Below, in pieces: positions 19,168 through 27,980 of a stretch of DNA of 64,000 bases (position 1 is its first letter; each line of letters starts with the position of its first letter). The stretch covers positions 820,001-884,000 of the forward strand of contig NZ_JAHSTS010000001.1 of assembly GCF_019145435.1 (NCBI RefSeq), read 5' to 3'. This stretch comes from Pseudomonas ekonensis. Lineage in GTDB: Bacteria > Pseudomonadota > Gammaproteobacteria > Pseudomonadales > Pseudomonadaceae. Under the pieces are notes generated by a model. The model did no database searches. It was not told the origin of the DNA and worked only from the letters and a program-made list of their open reading frames with translations. The position numbers and the translations under genes were made by a program.

Positions 19168-20037
19168 TCAGTCGAACTCGTCGCCCACCGGATAGCGGCT
19201 CGCGTTCAGGCTTTCCTTGATCTTGCGCAGGTGCGGCTGGAAATCCACCCCGCGGCGCAGCGTCATGCCGGTCGCCAGCACGTCCAGCACGGTCAGCTGA
19301 ATGATCCGCGAGGTCATCGGCATGTAGATGTCGGTGTCTTCCGGCAGCGGAATGTTCAGGCTCAGGGTGCTGGCCTTGGCCAGCGGCGAGTTCTCGGCGG
19401 TCAGGCCGAGCACCGAGGCGCCGTTCTCCCGGGCGATGCGCGCCACTTCCACCAGTTCGCGGGTGCGTCCGGTGTAGGAAATGATCACGAACAGCTCGCC
19501 GGTGTGCGCCACCGACGCGATCATGCGCTGCATCAGCACGTCGGCGTGGGCGGAGACCGCCAGGTTGAAGCGGAAGAACTTGTGCTGCGCATCCAGCGCC
19601 ACGGGGGCCGAGGCGCCGAGGCCGAAGAAGTGGATCTGCCGGGCCTGGATCAGCATGTCGACGGCGCGGCTGATGAGGTTCGGGTCCAGGGCCTGGCAGG
19701 CGCTGTCCAGCGAGGCGATGGCGCTGCCGAAGATCTTTTGCGTGTAGGCCTCGGGGTTGTCGTCGGCCTCCACGGCACGGCTGACGTAAGCGGCGCCGCT
19801 GGCCAGGCTCTGGGCCAGTTGCAGCTTGAGTTCGGGGTAGCCGCTGACGCCGAACGAGCGGCAGAAGCGGTTGACGGTCGGTTCACTGACCGAGGCCGCC
19901 TGGGCGAGGGCGGCGATGCTGAAGCGGGTAGCCTGCTGTGGGTTGAGCAGGATCACTTCGGCGACTTTGCGTTCGGCCTTGTTCAGCTCTTCAAGGCGAC
20001 TCTGGATCTGTTCCAGTAAATTTCGCACGCGGTCCAT
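19168..20037 (-). CDS. hexR: RpiR-family regulator HexR
   Basis: Repressor of glucose catabolic genes, released by 2-keto-3-deoxy-6-phosphogluconate. The 289-residue protein has an N-terminal helix-turn-helix ([20 protein letters not shown], about residues 39-58) and a C-terminal SIS sugar-phosphate domain with [20 protein letters not shown] and [21 protein letters not shown] precedes the ATG. It is divergent from zwf, and the intergenic region holds a HexR-type operator, so it probably controls zwf-pgl-eda directly and also the gap/edd pair 14 kb away. Confidence 0.94.
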   Translation of the reverse strand: MDRVRNLLEQIQSRLEELNKAERKVAEVILLNPQQATRFSIAALAQAASVSEPTVNRFCRSFGVSGYPELKLQLAQSLASGAAYVSRAVEADDNPEAYTQKIFGSAIASLDSACQALDPNLISRAVDMLIQARQIHFFGLGASAPVALDAQHKFFRFNLAVSAHADVLMQRMIASVAHTGELFVIISYTGRTRELVEVARIARENGASVLGLTAENSPLAKASTLSLNIPLPEDTDIYMPMTSRIIQLTVLDVLATGMTLRRGVDFQPHLRKIKESLNASRYPVGDEFD

Positions 20038-20170
20038 ATGGGGTTCCTAATTCACCGGCACCGGTAGGCGCGCGGCTATGCAAATTGGGCCTTTGATGCG
20101 GCCCGTGACGGTGGCCTATCCTACTGTCGGCTCCGATCGACCACCACTCGGAATCTGCATTTTGCGAAAA

Positions 20171-20189
20171 TGTTGTGGTTATTACTACA
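20171..20189. promoter_or_regulatory. HexR operator in the hexR-zwf divergent region
   Basis: TGTTGT-N7-ACTACA is an inverted repeat with one mismatch between arms. It is related to the TTGT-N7-ACAA sites between gap and edd. It lies 66 bp upstream of the zwf start. Confidence 0.6.
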
Positions 20190-20241
20190 TTTTCCCTTGA
20201 GTGATGCCTTGAAAAAAGGTATTTGTAGCTTAACTTGATAA

Positions 20242-20249
20242 AAGAACAA
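20242..20249 (+). promoter_or_regulatory. A-rich Hfq/Crc-like motif before zwf
   Basis: AAGAACAA lies 5 nt before the zwf ATG, where the Shine-Dalgarno should be, and matches AANAANAA. Binding there would directly occlude ribosomes. Confidence 0.4.
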
Positions 20250-20254
20250 ACATC

Positions 20255-21721
20255 ATGCCTTCGATTACGGTAGAACCGTGCACCTTTGCCTTGTTCGGCG
20301 CCCTCGGCGACCTGGCCCTGCGCAAGCTGTTTCCTGCCCTTTACCACCTGGACGGCGCCGGCCTGCTGCACGAGGACACGCGCATCATTGCGCTGGCCCG
20401 TGAAGCCGGCACCGTGGAGCAGCACCTGGCGTTCATCGCCGCCGAGCTGCGCCGCTACGTGGGCAAGGAGCTGGACGAGGCGGTGGCCGAGCGCTTCCTG
20501 GCGCGCCTGAGCTACCTGCACGTCGACTTCCTCAAGGCCGAAGACTACGAGGCGCTGGCCGAGGCGGCCGGCACCGCGCAACGCATGATCGCCTACTTCG
20601 CCACCCCGGCGGCGGTGTACGGCGCGATCTGCGAGAACCTGGCCAAGGTCGGCCTGGCCCAGAACACCCGCGTGGTGCTGGAGAAGCCGATCGGCTCGGA
20701 CCTTGAGTCCTCGCGCAAGGTCAACGACGCCGTGGCCCAGTTCTTCCCGGAGAACCGCACCTACCGAATCGACCACTACCTGGGCAAAGAGACCGTCCAG
20801 AACCTGATCGCCCTGCGTTTCGCCAACAGCCTGTTCGAGACCCAGTGGAACCAGAACTACATCTCCCACGTGGAAATCACCGTGGCCGAGAAGGTCGGCA
20901 TCGAGGGCCGCTGGGGCTACTTCGACAAGGCCGGCCAGCTGCGGGACATGATCCAGAACCACCTGCTGCAATTGCTCTGCCTGATCGCCATGGACCCGCC
21001 GGCCGACCTGTCCGCCGACAGCATCCGCGACGAGAAGGTCAAGGTGCTCAAGGCCCTGGCGCCGATCAGCCCGGAAGGCCTGACCACCCAGGTGGTGCGC
21101 GGCCAGTACATCGCCGGCCACAGCGAAGGCAAGTCCGTGCCGGGCTACCTCGAAGAACCCAATTCCAACACCCAGAGCGACACCGAGACCTTCGTCGCCC
21201 TGCGTGCCGACATCCGCAACTGGCGCTGGGCCGGCGTGCCGTTCTACCTGCGCACCGGCAAGCGCATGCCGCAGAAGCTGTCGCAGATCGTCATCCACTT
21301 CAAGGAACCGTCGCACTACATCTTCGCGCCGGAGCAGCGCCTGCAGATCAGCAACAAACTGATCATCCGCCTGCAGCCGGACGAAGGCATTTCCCTGCGT
21401 GTGATGACCAAGGACCAAGGCCTGGACAAGGGCATGCAACTGCGCAGCGGGCCGCTGCAGCTGAATTTCTCCGACACCTGGCGCAGCGCGCGGATCCCCG
21501 ACGCCTACGAGCGGTTGTTGCTGGAAGTGATGAACGGCAACCAAAACCTGTTTGTCCGTAAAGATGAAATCGAAGCCGCGTGGAAGTGGTGCGACCAGCT
21601 GATCGCCGGGTGGAAGAAGTCCGGCGATGCGCCCAAGCCGTATGCGGCCGGGTCGTGGGGGCCGATGAGCTCCATCGCACTGATCACGCGGGACGGGAGG
21701 TCGTGGTATGGCGATATCTGA
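20255..21721 (+). CDS. zwf: Glucose-6-phosphate 1-dehydrogenase
   Basis: Oxidises glucose-6-phosphate to 6-phosphogluconolactone with NADP or NAD. The 488-residue protein has the N-terminal nucleotide-binding motif [19 protein letters not shown] and the substrate motif [15 protein letters not shown] containing the catalytic-region His and Lys. [20 protein letters not shown] is also conserved. It heads zwf-pgl-eda and overlaps pgl by 14 nt. Regulation by HexR is expected from the operator upstream. Confidence 0.96.
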   Translation: MPSITVEPCTFALFGALGDLALRKLFPALYHLDGAGLLHEDTRIIALAREAGTVEQHLAFIAAELRRYVGKELDEAVAERFLARLSYLHVDFLKAEDYEALAEAAGTAQRMIAYFATPAAVYGAICENLAKVGLAQNTRVVLEKPIGSDLESSRKVNDAVAQFFPENRTYRIDHYLGKETVQNLIALRFANSLFETQWNQNYISHVEITVAEKVGIEGRWGYFDKAGQLRDMIQNHLLQLLCLIAMDPPADLSADSIRDEKVKVLKALAPISPEGLTTQVVRGQYIAGHSEGKSVPGYLEEPNSNTQSDTETFVALRADIRNWRWAGVPFYLRTGKRMPQKLSQIVIHFKEPSHYIFAPEQRLQISNKLIIRLQPDEGISLRVMTKDQGLDKGMQLRSGPLQLNFSDTWRSARIPDAYERLLLEVMNGNQNLFVRKDEIEAAWKWCDQLIAGWKKSGDAPKPYAAGSWGPMSSIALITRDGRSWYGDI

Positions 21722-22421
21722 TGTGAAACTGCCGGCGGGCGTCAGCGCCCATGCCTTCAAGAGCCCGGTGCTGCTGGCCGAAGGCCTGGCGCTGAGCGTG
21801 GCCAGGCAACTGAGCGATGCCGTCGCCGCCCGTGGCCACGCGGTGCTGGTGGTGTCCGGCGGGCGCAGCCCGGTGGCGTTCTTCCAGCACCTGGCCAAGC
21901 AGGAACTGGACTGGGCGAACGTGACCGTGACCCTGGCCGACGAGCGCTGGGTGCCGGTGGAACACGCCGACAGCAACGCCGGCCTGCTCAAGCAGTACCT
22001 GCTCAAGGGGCCGGCGGCCAAGGCGCAGTTCCTGAGCCTCTACAGCGCTGCCGCCAGCGTCGAGCAGGCGGCCGAACAGGCCGACCGCCTGCTCGGCGAG
22101 CTGCCGGCCATCGATGTGCTGGTGCTGGGCATGGGCGACGACGGGCACACCGCCTCGCTGTTCCCCGACAGCCCGAACCTTGCCCAAGCCTTGCAGGCCG
22201 ACGGCACCCGCCGTTGCTGGCCGATGCTGGCGCCGAGCGTGCCGCGTCAGCGCCTGACCATGAGCCGTGCGCTGCTGGCTTCGGCCAGGCACAAGATTCT
22301 GTCGATTTCCGGCCAGTCGAAACTGGCCACCCTGAACGCCGCAGTGGCCGGCGACGATGTCGCCGCCATGCCGGTCCGCGCGTTTCTGCAACCCACGTTA
22401 GAGATCTACTGGTGCCCATGA
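21708..22421 (+). CDS. pgl: 6-phosphogluconolactonase
   Basis: Hydrolyses 6-phosphogluconolactone to 6-phosphogluconate. The 237-residue protein of the NagB/DevB-like fold shows [31 protein letters not shown] and [16 protein letters not shown], all diagnostic. GGGAGG inside the end of zwf serves as Shine-Dalgarno. The position between Zwf and Eda completes the lower oxidative path. Confidence 0.95.
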   Translation: MAISDVKLPAGVSAHAFKSPVLLAEGLALSVARQLSDAVAARGHAVLVVSGGRSPVAFFQHLAKQELDWANVTVTLADERWVPVEHADSNAGLLKQYLLKGPAAKAQFLSLYSAAASVEQAAEQADRLLGELPAIDVLVLGMGDDGHTASLFPDSPNLAQALQADGTRRCWPMLAPSVPRQRLTMSRALLASARHKILSISGQSKLATLNAAVAGDDVAAMPVRAFLQPTLEIYWCP

Positions 22422-22438
22422 GCCAAGGAACAGCCGCT

Positions 22439-23104
22439 ATGACAAACCCATCCCCGACCGTTTCCATGGCGGACAAAGTTGCCCTGATCGACAGCCTCTG
22501 CGCCAAGGCGCGGATCCTGCCGGTGATCACCATCGCCCGCGAACAGGACGTGCTGCCGCTGGCCGACGCCCTGGCCGCCGGCGGCCTGACGGCGCTGGAA
22601 GTGACCCTGCGTTCGCAGTTCGGCCTCAAGGCGATCCAGATCCTGCGCGAACAGCGCCCTGAGCTGGTGACCGGTGCCGGCACCGTGCTCGACCGGCACA
22701 TGCTGGCCGCCGCCGAAGCCGCCGGTTCGCAGTTCATCGTCACGCCGGGCATCACCCGCGACCTGCTCGAAGCCAGCGTCGCCAGCCCGGTGCCGCTGCT
22801 GCCGGGCATCAGCAACGCCTCCGGCATCATGGAAGGCTATGGCCTGGGCTACCGCCGCTTCAAGCTGTTCCCGGCCGAAGTCAGCGGTGGCGTGGCGGCG
22901 ATCAAGGCCCTTGGCGGCCCGTTCGGCGAAGTGAAATTCTGCCCGACCGGCGGCGTGGGGCCGGCCAACATCAAGAGCTACATGGCGCTGAAGAACGTCA
23001 TGTGCGTGGGCGGCAGCTGGATGCTTGATCCGGAGTGGGTCAAGAACGGCGACTGGGCCCGCATTCAGGAATGCACCGCCGAGGCCCTGGCGCTGCTGGA
23101 CTGA
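22439..23104 (+). CDS. eda: KDPG/KHG aldolase
   Basis: Cleaves 2-keto-3-deoxy-6-phosphogluconate to pyruvate and glyceraldehyde-3-phosphate, ending the Entner-Doudoroff route. I chose ATG 22439 because AAGGA lies at ideal distance; an in-frame ATG at 22418 overlaps the pgl stop as ATGA and is the alternative. The 221 residues carry PVITIAREQ, TGAGTVLD, FIVTPGI and the Schiff-base lysine in RFKLFPAE, then FCPTGGVG. A strong terminator follows. Confidence 0.95.
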   Translation: MTNPSPTVSMADKVALIDSLCAKARILPVITIAREQDVLPLADALAAGGLTALEVTLRSQFGLKAIQILREQRPELVTGAGTVLDRHMLAAAEAAGSQFIVTPGITRDLLEASVASPVPLLPGISNASGIMEGYGLGYRRFKLFPAEVSGGVAAIKALGGPFGEVKFCPTGGVGPANIKSYMALKNVMCVGGSWMLDPEWVKNGDWARIQECTAEALALLD

Positions 23105-23145
23105 TTTCGCTTCACCCGACACTTCGTTGTGTGTTCTACGGCTTT

Positions 23146-23178
23146 ACGGTGCACTTGGTCGGTGCACCGTTTTTTTTT
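23146..23178 (+). terminator. Rho-independent terminator after zwf-pgl-eda
   Basis: ACGGTGCAC-TTGGTCG-GTGCACCGT followed by a run of T forms a clean stem-loop 42 nt beyond the eda stop. Confidence 0.9.
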
Positions 23179-23213
23179 GCCCGGCGAAAAGCGGCGGGGC
23201 ACATCCCGCGAAC

Positions 23214-23253
23214 ACATGCCGCGATACATGCCGCGATACATGCCGCGATACAT
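23214..23253. repeat. 12-bp tandem repeat, three and a third copies
   Basis: ACATGCCGCGAT is repeated three times exactly and then starts a fourth copy (ACAT). It lies between the eda terminator and the dioxygenase gene. A short exact tandem of this sort can vary in copy number by slippage. Confidence 0.9.
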
Positions 23254-23319
23254 AGTTACCGCACGACCGATCACCAGCGGCGCTAACCTGCGTGCTTCTT
23301 ACGCAAAGGAGAACGCGTC

Positions 23320-24063
23320 ATGGATGATCAGTCTTCAGCGCCGTCGTCTTGCACGGTCTACCAGTTGGCCCCCGAGCAAGTCGCCGGGCCGTACCTCCGC
23401 AATCCGAAGCTGTTGCGGCGCAACATCAGCGAAGGCGCCGAAGGCCTGCCGTTGCTGCTGCGCCTGACCATCGTCGACGCCATGACCGGCGAGCCGGTCA
23501 ACGGTGCGCTGGTGGACATCTGGCACTGCAACGCCCGGGGCGCCTATTCCGGCTGGAGCCGGGTCGGCCCGGACGTGGAGGTCGATGCGCAGGCCGTCGG
23601 TTCGGTCCCGCGCACCGACGACACCTACCTGCGCGGCAGCCAGTTCAGCGACCCCAGGGGGCAGGTGCGCTTCACCACCCTCTACCCCGACCTCTACGCC
23701 GGGCGCACGTTGCACATTCATGTGGCGGTGCGCATCGTCAGCGGCCACGCGTATTTGGACGAACGCCACGTCGCCTGGGTCGGCCAACTGTGCTTTCCCG
23801 AGGTCGTTTCCCGGGCGGTGCTCAACGCCAAGGCCTGTCGCGGGCGTGCCTCGTCGCCCCTGGGCAACGACCAGGATGCCTGCTACAGCGGCAGGGGCGA
23901 CGAGGCCTCGACGCTGACCGTCTGGCCGGTGGGGCGCGACGGTCACGAAGACGGGTTCTTCGGCCATTTGACGATCGGCATCGACACCTTTGCGGCGTCG
24001 ACGCAGATCAAGCCCGAAGACTTCGACAAGTACACCGTGCAGGAGGTCAGCGCAGCTCGTTGA
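23320..24063 (+). CDS. Intradiol ring-cleavage dioxygenase family protein
   Basis: Member of the non-haem Fe(III) intradiol dioxygenase family (protocatechuate/catechol dioxygenase fold). The 247-residue protein keeps all four expected iron ligands: Tyr in VDIWHCNARGAYSG, Tyr in TLYPDLYAGR and both His of RTLHIHV. It has no signal peptide. It resembles the small single-domain members whose aromatic substrate is unknown, and no beta-ketoadipate pathway genes lie beside it. AAAGGAG precedes the ATG. It converges on the class V aminotransferase gene, and the last 17 nt of the two reading frames overlap. Confidence 0.8.
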   Translation: MDDQSSAPSSCTVYQLAPEQVAGPYLRNPKLLRRNISEGAEGLPLLLRLTIVDAMTGEPVNGALVDIWHCNARGAYSGWSRVGPDVEVDAQAVGSVPRTDDTYLRGSQFSDPRGQVRFTTLYPDLYAGRTLHIHVAVRIVSGHAYLDERHVAWVGQLCFPEVVSRAVLNAKACRGRASSPLGNDQDACYSGRGDEASTLTVWPVGRDGHEDGFFGHLTIGIDTFAASTQIKPEDFDKYTVQEVSAAR

Positions 24064-25228
24064 GGGCGACGATCAAGCGCTGCATGTCGGCTGCGGTGGT
24101 GGTCAGCCCCGGCGTGATGCGGATGCACGGGCCGCACGCCGAGCCGTTGCGCGCCACGGTGAACAGGTTGAACTCGTTGAGCAGGCGCTCCACCAGCACC
24201 TGCTGGTCGGGGTGACGGGTGAAGCGCATCGAGGTGATGCCGCAGTACAGGCGCGGATCGTCCGGGGTCATCACTTCGATGCCCGGCAGGTTGCGCACGG
24301 CCTTGACCCACAGGTCGCGCAGGTGGTTGAGCCGTGCGCCCTTGGCGGGCGCGCCGCCCAGTGCCCGGTGTTCCTCGAACACCAGGGGCAGGGTCATCAG
24401 CGCCGGGAAGTTCGGGGTGCTGTAGGGGGTGCGCGAGCGGATGTCGGTGACCGGGAAGTGCGCTTCAGCCATGTCCGGGTCGATGTCGGCCAGGCGTTGC
24501 GGGGCGACGTAGAGGAAACCGAGGGTCAGCGGCGAGCCGATCCACTTGTGCAGGTTGTAGCCGGCAAAGGCGATGCCCAGCGCCTCGAGGTCGAAATCGA
24601 TCTGGCCGAGGGCATGGGCGCCGTCGAGGATGATGTCCACCCCATGCTCCTTCGCCAGCGCGGCGATGGCCTGTACCGGCATCACCAGGCCGGTGCGGTG
24701 GGTGACGTGGGTCAGCGCCATCAGCTTGAGGTTAGGGTGGCGGATGAACGCTTCGCGGTACGTCGCCAGCAGTCCGTCGAAGCTGGCCGGGTGCGCATGC
24801 CCGATCTCGACCACCTCGACCCCGCGGCTGCCGGCGAGCCAGCGCATGGCGCTCTTGACCGTGTCGTACTCCAGGTCGCTGATCAGCACCTGATCGCCCG
24901 GCCGCAACAGGTTGTAGTTGCGGATCAGCGACTGCAGGGCGGCGGTGGCGTTGCAGGTGAAGGCGACGCTCTGTGCCCGCACGCCGATCAGCTCGGCCAG
25001 TTGCGCGCGGATCTCGAGGCTGTCGTGCTGCTCGAATCGCTGGCGCACGTAGACCGAGTTGCTGTTGTTGATCAGCTCGATGTTGCGCTGGTATTCCTCG
25101 ACCACGGTGCGCGACATGCGTCCGAAGTAGCCGTTCTCCAGGTTGATGGGGCCGGGCTGGACGTCGTAGCGGTCGGCGAAGGTTTGCCAGAAGGCTTCGT
25201 CTCGGGCGCGGCGGGTGTTATCGGGCAT
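24047..25228 (-). CDS. Class V aminotransferase-fold PLP enzyme (isopenicillin-N-epimerase/cysteine-desulfurase-like)
   Basis: PLP-dependent enzyme of the class V fold, 393 residues. FTCNATAALQSLIRNY binds the PLP phosphate, ILDGAHALGQ carries the ring-nitrogen Asp, and GYNLHKWIGSPLTLGFLYV carries the internal aldimine Lys. The closest family label is isopenicillin-N-epimerase-like, a group that also includes desulfurases and lyases, so the substrate is open. The 3' end overlaps the convergent dioxygenase gene by 17 nt. No pathway neighbour clarifies its role. Confidence 0.75.
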   Translation of the reverse strand: MPDNTRRARDEAFWQTFADRYDVQPGPINLENGYFGRMSRTVVEEYQRNIELINNSNSVYVRQRFEQHDSLEIRAQLAELIGVRAQSVAFTCNATAALQSLIRNYNLLRPGDQVLISDLEYDTVKSAMRWLAGSRGVEVVEIGHAHPASFDGLLATYREAFIRHPNLKLMALTHVTHRTGLVMPVQAIAALAKEHGVDIILDGAHALGQIDFDLEALGIAFAGYNLHKWIGSPLTLGFLYVAPQRLADIDPDMAEAHFPVTDIRSRTPYSTPNFPALMTLPLVFEEHRALGGAPAKGARLNHLRDLWVKAVRNLPGIEVMTPDDPRLYCGITSMRFTRHPDQQVLVERLLNEFNLFTVARNGSACGPCIRITPGLTTTAADMQRLIVALNELR

Positions 25229-25254
25229 GGTCGGCTCGCATCAGGGAGGGCGCC

Positions 25255-25491
25255 TCAATGGCGCGGGGCGGGTTTGCCGTGTTTGGCGCGCAGCGGTTCA
25301 AGCAGGTCCGACAGTCCGTTGTGATCGATTTCGTGCATCAACGCCAGCAGGCCGCCGAGCTCGCCGTTCGGGAAGCCCTCGCGGGCGAACCAGTTCAGGT
25401 ACGGGCCGGGCAGGTCGGCGATGATGCGTCCCTTGTACTTGCCGAAAGGCATTTCGCGGGTGATCAGCAGTTCGAGTTTCTCAGGGTTCAT
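25255..25491 (-). CDS. DUF3820 family protein
   Basis: Small 78-residue protein starting at MNPEKLELLITREMPFGKYK. The MPFGKYKG and LPGPYLNWFAREGFP segments are typical of the DUF3820 family (putative quorum-sensing-regulated or nuclease-associated small proteins in annotations; true function unknown). An upstream extension to 25563 is open but adds 24 unconserved-looking residues, so I used the internal ATG. It is transcribed with the aminotransferase, 26 bp upstream of it. Confidence 0.7.
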   Translation of the reverse strand: MNPEKLELLITREMPFGKYKGRIIADLPGPYLNWFAREGFPNGELGGLLALMHEIDHNGLSDLLEPLRAKHGKPAPRH

Positions 25492-25639
25492 CGGGGGTAG
25501 ATCCGGATTCGGTTCGGTTTGGAAAATACAGGCATTCTGCATGCAGGCCAAATGACAGATCATGCAAATAAAGGGGATACAGATTTGGCCGCTATTCGTA
25601 ACTAGTTGATTTTAACTAGGTTAGTTCGGGGTTTGGCGC

Positions 25640-25655
25640 TGGCACGGCCGCTGCA
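25640..25655 (+). promoter_or_regulatory. Putative sigma-54 (-24/-12) promoter
   Basis: TGGCACGGCCGCTGCA matches the RpoN consensus TGGCACG-N4-TTGCA with a single difference (C for the first T of TTGC) and the invariant GG-N10-GC spacing. The expected start is near 25666, giving a leader of about 31 nt before the ATG at 25697. Confidence 0.6.
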
Positions 25656-25696
25656 ACACCTCCTTGCATCTTCCATCGAACGCGAGGAACTGAAAA

Positions 25697-26164
25697 ATGA
25701 CCGACATGAACAAAGAGGCCATCTCCGTACTCAACGATCTGATCGAAACCAGCAAGGACGGTCAGGAAGGATTCAAGACCTGTGCCGAAGACATCAAGCA
25801 TCCTGAACTCAAGGCGCTGTTCGTCAAACGCTCCGGCGACTGCGCCACGGCCGCCGCCGAACTGCAGGCGACCGTGCGTTCGATGGGCGGCGACCCGGAA
25901 ACCTCCACCAGCGTCAGCGGCGATCTGCACCGCCGCTGGGTAGACGTCAAGGCGATGTTCACCGGCAAGGATGAAGAGGCGGTGCTCAATGAAGCCGAAC
26001 GCGGCGAGGATCACGCCCTGAAGGCGTACCGGGACGCCATCGACAAGATCAACAAGCACAATCTGGTGGGCATCCGCGACCTGGTCGAACGCCAGTACCA
26101 TGGCGTGCAGCGCAATCACGATCAGGTGAAGGCCCTGCGCAACCAGGCCCGTGCGCGCTCTTGA
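25697..26164 (+). CDS. DUF2383 four-helix-bundle protein (PA2169-like)
   Basis: Soluble 155-residue ferritin-like helical protein. MNKEAISVLNDLIETSKDGQ opens the DUF2383 domain, and charged residues recur on the helices (ELKALFVKRSGDC, NEAERGEDHALKAYRDAI). No function is established; relatives in pseudomonads are often noted among stress-induced small proteins. GAGGAA precedes the ATG and a near-consensus sigma-54 promoter lies 41 bp upstream, so expression may depend on nitrogen status or an enhancer-binding activator. Confidence 0.8.
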   Translation: MTDMNKEAISVLNDLIETSKDGQEGFKTCAEDIKHPELKALFVKRSGDCATAAAELQATVRSMGGDPETSTSVSGDLHRRWVDVKAMFTGKDEEAVLNEAERGEDHALKAYRDAIDKINKHNLVGIRDLVERQYHGVQRNHDQVKALRNQARARS

Positions 26165-26187
26165 GCCTGCGCGGCTGAAGCCAAAAC

Positions 26188-26281
26188 AGTGGGAGCGAGC
26201 CTGCTCGCGATGGCGTCGGAACAGTCAGCATCGATATCGACTGTCAGACCTCATTCGCGAGCAGGCTCGCTCCCGCATTGT
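26188..26281. repeat. REP pair (BIME)
   Basis: GTGGGAGCGAGCCTGCTCGC and its inverse GCGAGCAGGCTCGCTCCCGC flank a 45-bp spacer in the convergent gap between the DUF2383 and MaoC genes. Confidence 0.8.
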
Positions 26282-26297
26282 TTTGGGTCGTGCCGTT

Positions 26298-26768
26298 TCA
26301 GCCGATGCTGATCGCCGGCAAGGTCGGCAGCGTCACGGTCTGCTGCTTGCGCGGCGCCAGGATCTCGGCTTCGCCGTCCACCACCAGTTCGTCGCGCTGG
26401 TTGAAGACGCGGGTGGCGATGCGCACGCGGAATTTCGGCAGCTTCTCGAGGATCTCCAGGCGCACGGTCAGGGTGTCGCCGATCTTCACCGGCTTCTGGA
26501 AGCTCATCTGCTGGCCGATGTAGATGGTGCCGGGCCCAGGCAGTTCGCAGGCGACGGCGGCGCTGATCAGCGCGCCGCTGAACATGCCGTGGGCGATGCG
26601 CTCCTTGAACATGCTGGCGGCGGCGAACTCGGCGTCCAGGTGCACCGGGTTGTGGTCGCCGGACATCGCGGCGAACAGCTGGATGTCGCGCTCTTCGACG
26701 GTCTTGCTGTAGCTGGCGGTCTGGCCGACTTCAAGGGCTTCGTAAGGGATGTTGGTAACCTGGGTCAT
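26298..26768 (-). CDS. MaoC-family (R)-specific enoyl-CoA hydratase-like protein
   Basis: Hot-dog fold hydratase of 156 residues. FAAMSGDHNPVHLDAEFA holds the catalytic Asp and His of the R-hydratase motif, and FKERIAHGMFSGALIS is conserved with it. It may connect beta-oxidation intermediates with polyhydroxyalkanoate or 3-hydroxyacyl pools. The gene order MaoC, alpha/beta hydrolase, fadD2, fadD1 corresponds to P. aeruginosa PA3302-PA3299. AGGAA precedes the ATG. Confidence 0.85.
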   Translation of the reverse strand: MTQVTNIPYEALEVGQTASYSKTVEERDIQLFAAMSGDHNPVHLDAEFAAASMFKERIAHGMFSGALISAAVACELPGPGTIYIGQQMSFQKPVKIGDTLTVRLEILEKLPKFRVRIATRVFNQRDELVVDGEAEILAPRKQQTVTLPTLPAISIG

Positions 26769-26809
26769 CGGTTTCGGTTCCTGTGACGGATGGGGTGAAT
26801 CCAGAAAGA

Positions 26810-27754
26810 TTACTCGGACCGGTGCGGCCGGCGATGGCTCAGGGCCTGGTCGATCCAGGCCAGCACATCGGCGGTCACTTCGTCGCGGTTGGTCTCGTTG
26901 AACAATTCGTGCCGCGCCTGCGGATAGATCTTCAGTTGCAGGTTCTGGCTGCCGGCCGCGCGCAAGGCGTCGGCCAGATCAGTCAGACGCTTGCCTTCGC
27001 TCACCGGATCACATTCGCCGCCGATCACCAGCAGCGGCAGGCCCGGATCGATCTGGGCGAGATTGGACGCTTTGCTGATCTGCTGCAACCCGCCGAGCAG
27101 GTCGATCCACAGCTGGTTGGTGCAGCGGAACCCGCACAGCGGATCGGCGGCATATTTGTCGACTTCGGCCGGATCGCGGCTCAACCAGTCGAAGGCGGTG
27201 CGCGCGGGCTTGAAGCGCTTGTTGAACGAGCCGAACGACAGCCATTCGATCAGCGCGCTGCGGCCCTTGGCGCCCTGGCGCAGCTTCTCCAGGCGAGCGA
27301 TCTGCCGCGCCGCGCGGTACAGCGCCACGGGCTGGAAATTCGAGCCGCTGAGGATCGCCCCGTGCAGGCTGGCGCTGTGGTGCAGCAGGTAGGCCTGGGC
27401 CAGGTAGCTGCCCATGCTGTGGCCGAGCAGCACGATCGGCACGTCGGGGTGGGCCTGGCCGATGTGCTGGTTGAGGCTGGCCAGGTCGCCGACCACCTTG
27501 CACCAGCCGTCGTCGTCGGCGAAATGCCCGAGGGTGCCGGAATCGGCGGTTTTGCCATGTCCGCGCAGGTCCGGCGCGTACACGCCGTAGCCTTCGGCGC
27601 ACAACCGATCCGCCAGCCGGGCGTAGCGGGCGCTGTGTTCGGCCATGCCGTGGGCCAGCAGGATCACCGCCTTCAGCGGCGCGGCGGGCAGCCAATGGTT
27701 GACGAAGAGGCGGGTGCGGTCATTCGCGTCCAGCCAGAAGGTGTCGTGGATCAT
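26810..27754 (-). CDS. Alpha/beta hydrolase (monoacylglycerol-lipase-like)
   Basis: Serine hydrolase of 314 residues from ATG 27754, preceded by AAAGGA; longer in-frame starts lack a ribosome site. ILLAHGMAEHSARYARLADR is the oxyanion region and VLLGHSMGSYLAQAYLLH is the nucleophile elbow. The catalytic Asp is probably in GGECDPVSEG and the His in PQARHELFNE. A lysophospholipase or monoglyceride-lipase activity would supply free fatty acids for the adjacent FadD enzymes, which is inference. It is separated from the MaoC gene by 41 bp. Confidence 0.82.
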   Translation of the reverse strand: MIHDTFWLDANDRTRLFVNHWLPAAPLKAVILLAHGMAEHSARYARLADRLCAEGYGVYAPDLRGHGKTADSGTLGHFADDDGWCKVVGDLASLNQHIGQAHPDVPIVLLGHSMGSYLAQAYLLHHSASLHGAILSGSNFQPVALYRAARQIARLEKLRQGAKGRSALIEWLSFGSFNKRFKPARTAFDWLSRDPAEVDKYAADPLCGFRCTNQLWIDLLGGLQQISKASNLAQIDPGLPLLVIGGECDPVSEGKRLTDLADALRAAGSQNLQLKIYPQARHELFNETNRDEVTADVLAWIDQALSHRRPHRSE

Positions 27755-27980
27755 GGCGATTCCTTTGCAGAGCTGCCCGGTTCGAGGTCGTTGCATTGTA
27801 TAGCGCGTCCGATCCGCCCGCGCCACGGCCGCAAGATTCACGGGATCAATGAGGACGCTGCCCGTATTTGCCTGATTGACCATAGCTGCTAGTGTCCGGG
27901 GAGCCCCGCTTTTCGCGCTGCGCATTCAAAAGTGACAGAGAGGCGGCCCCGGAACGGCTCAGGTAAAGAGGACAAGAACA

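Noticed and set aside
19991..22021. Minus-strand open frame of 676 codons opposite zwf-pgl
   Set aside because: Shadow of zwf and pgl; no motif, biased composition.
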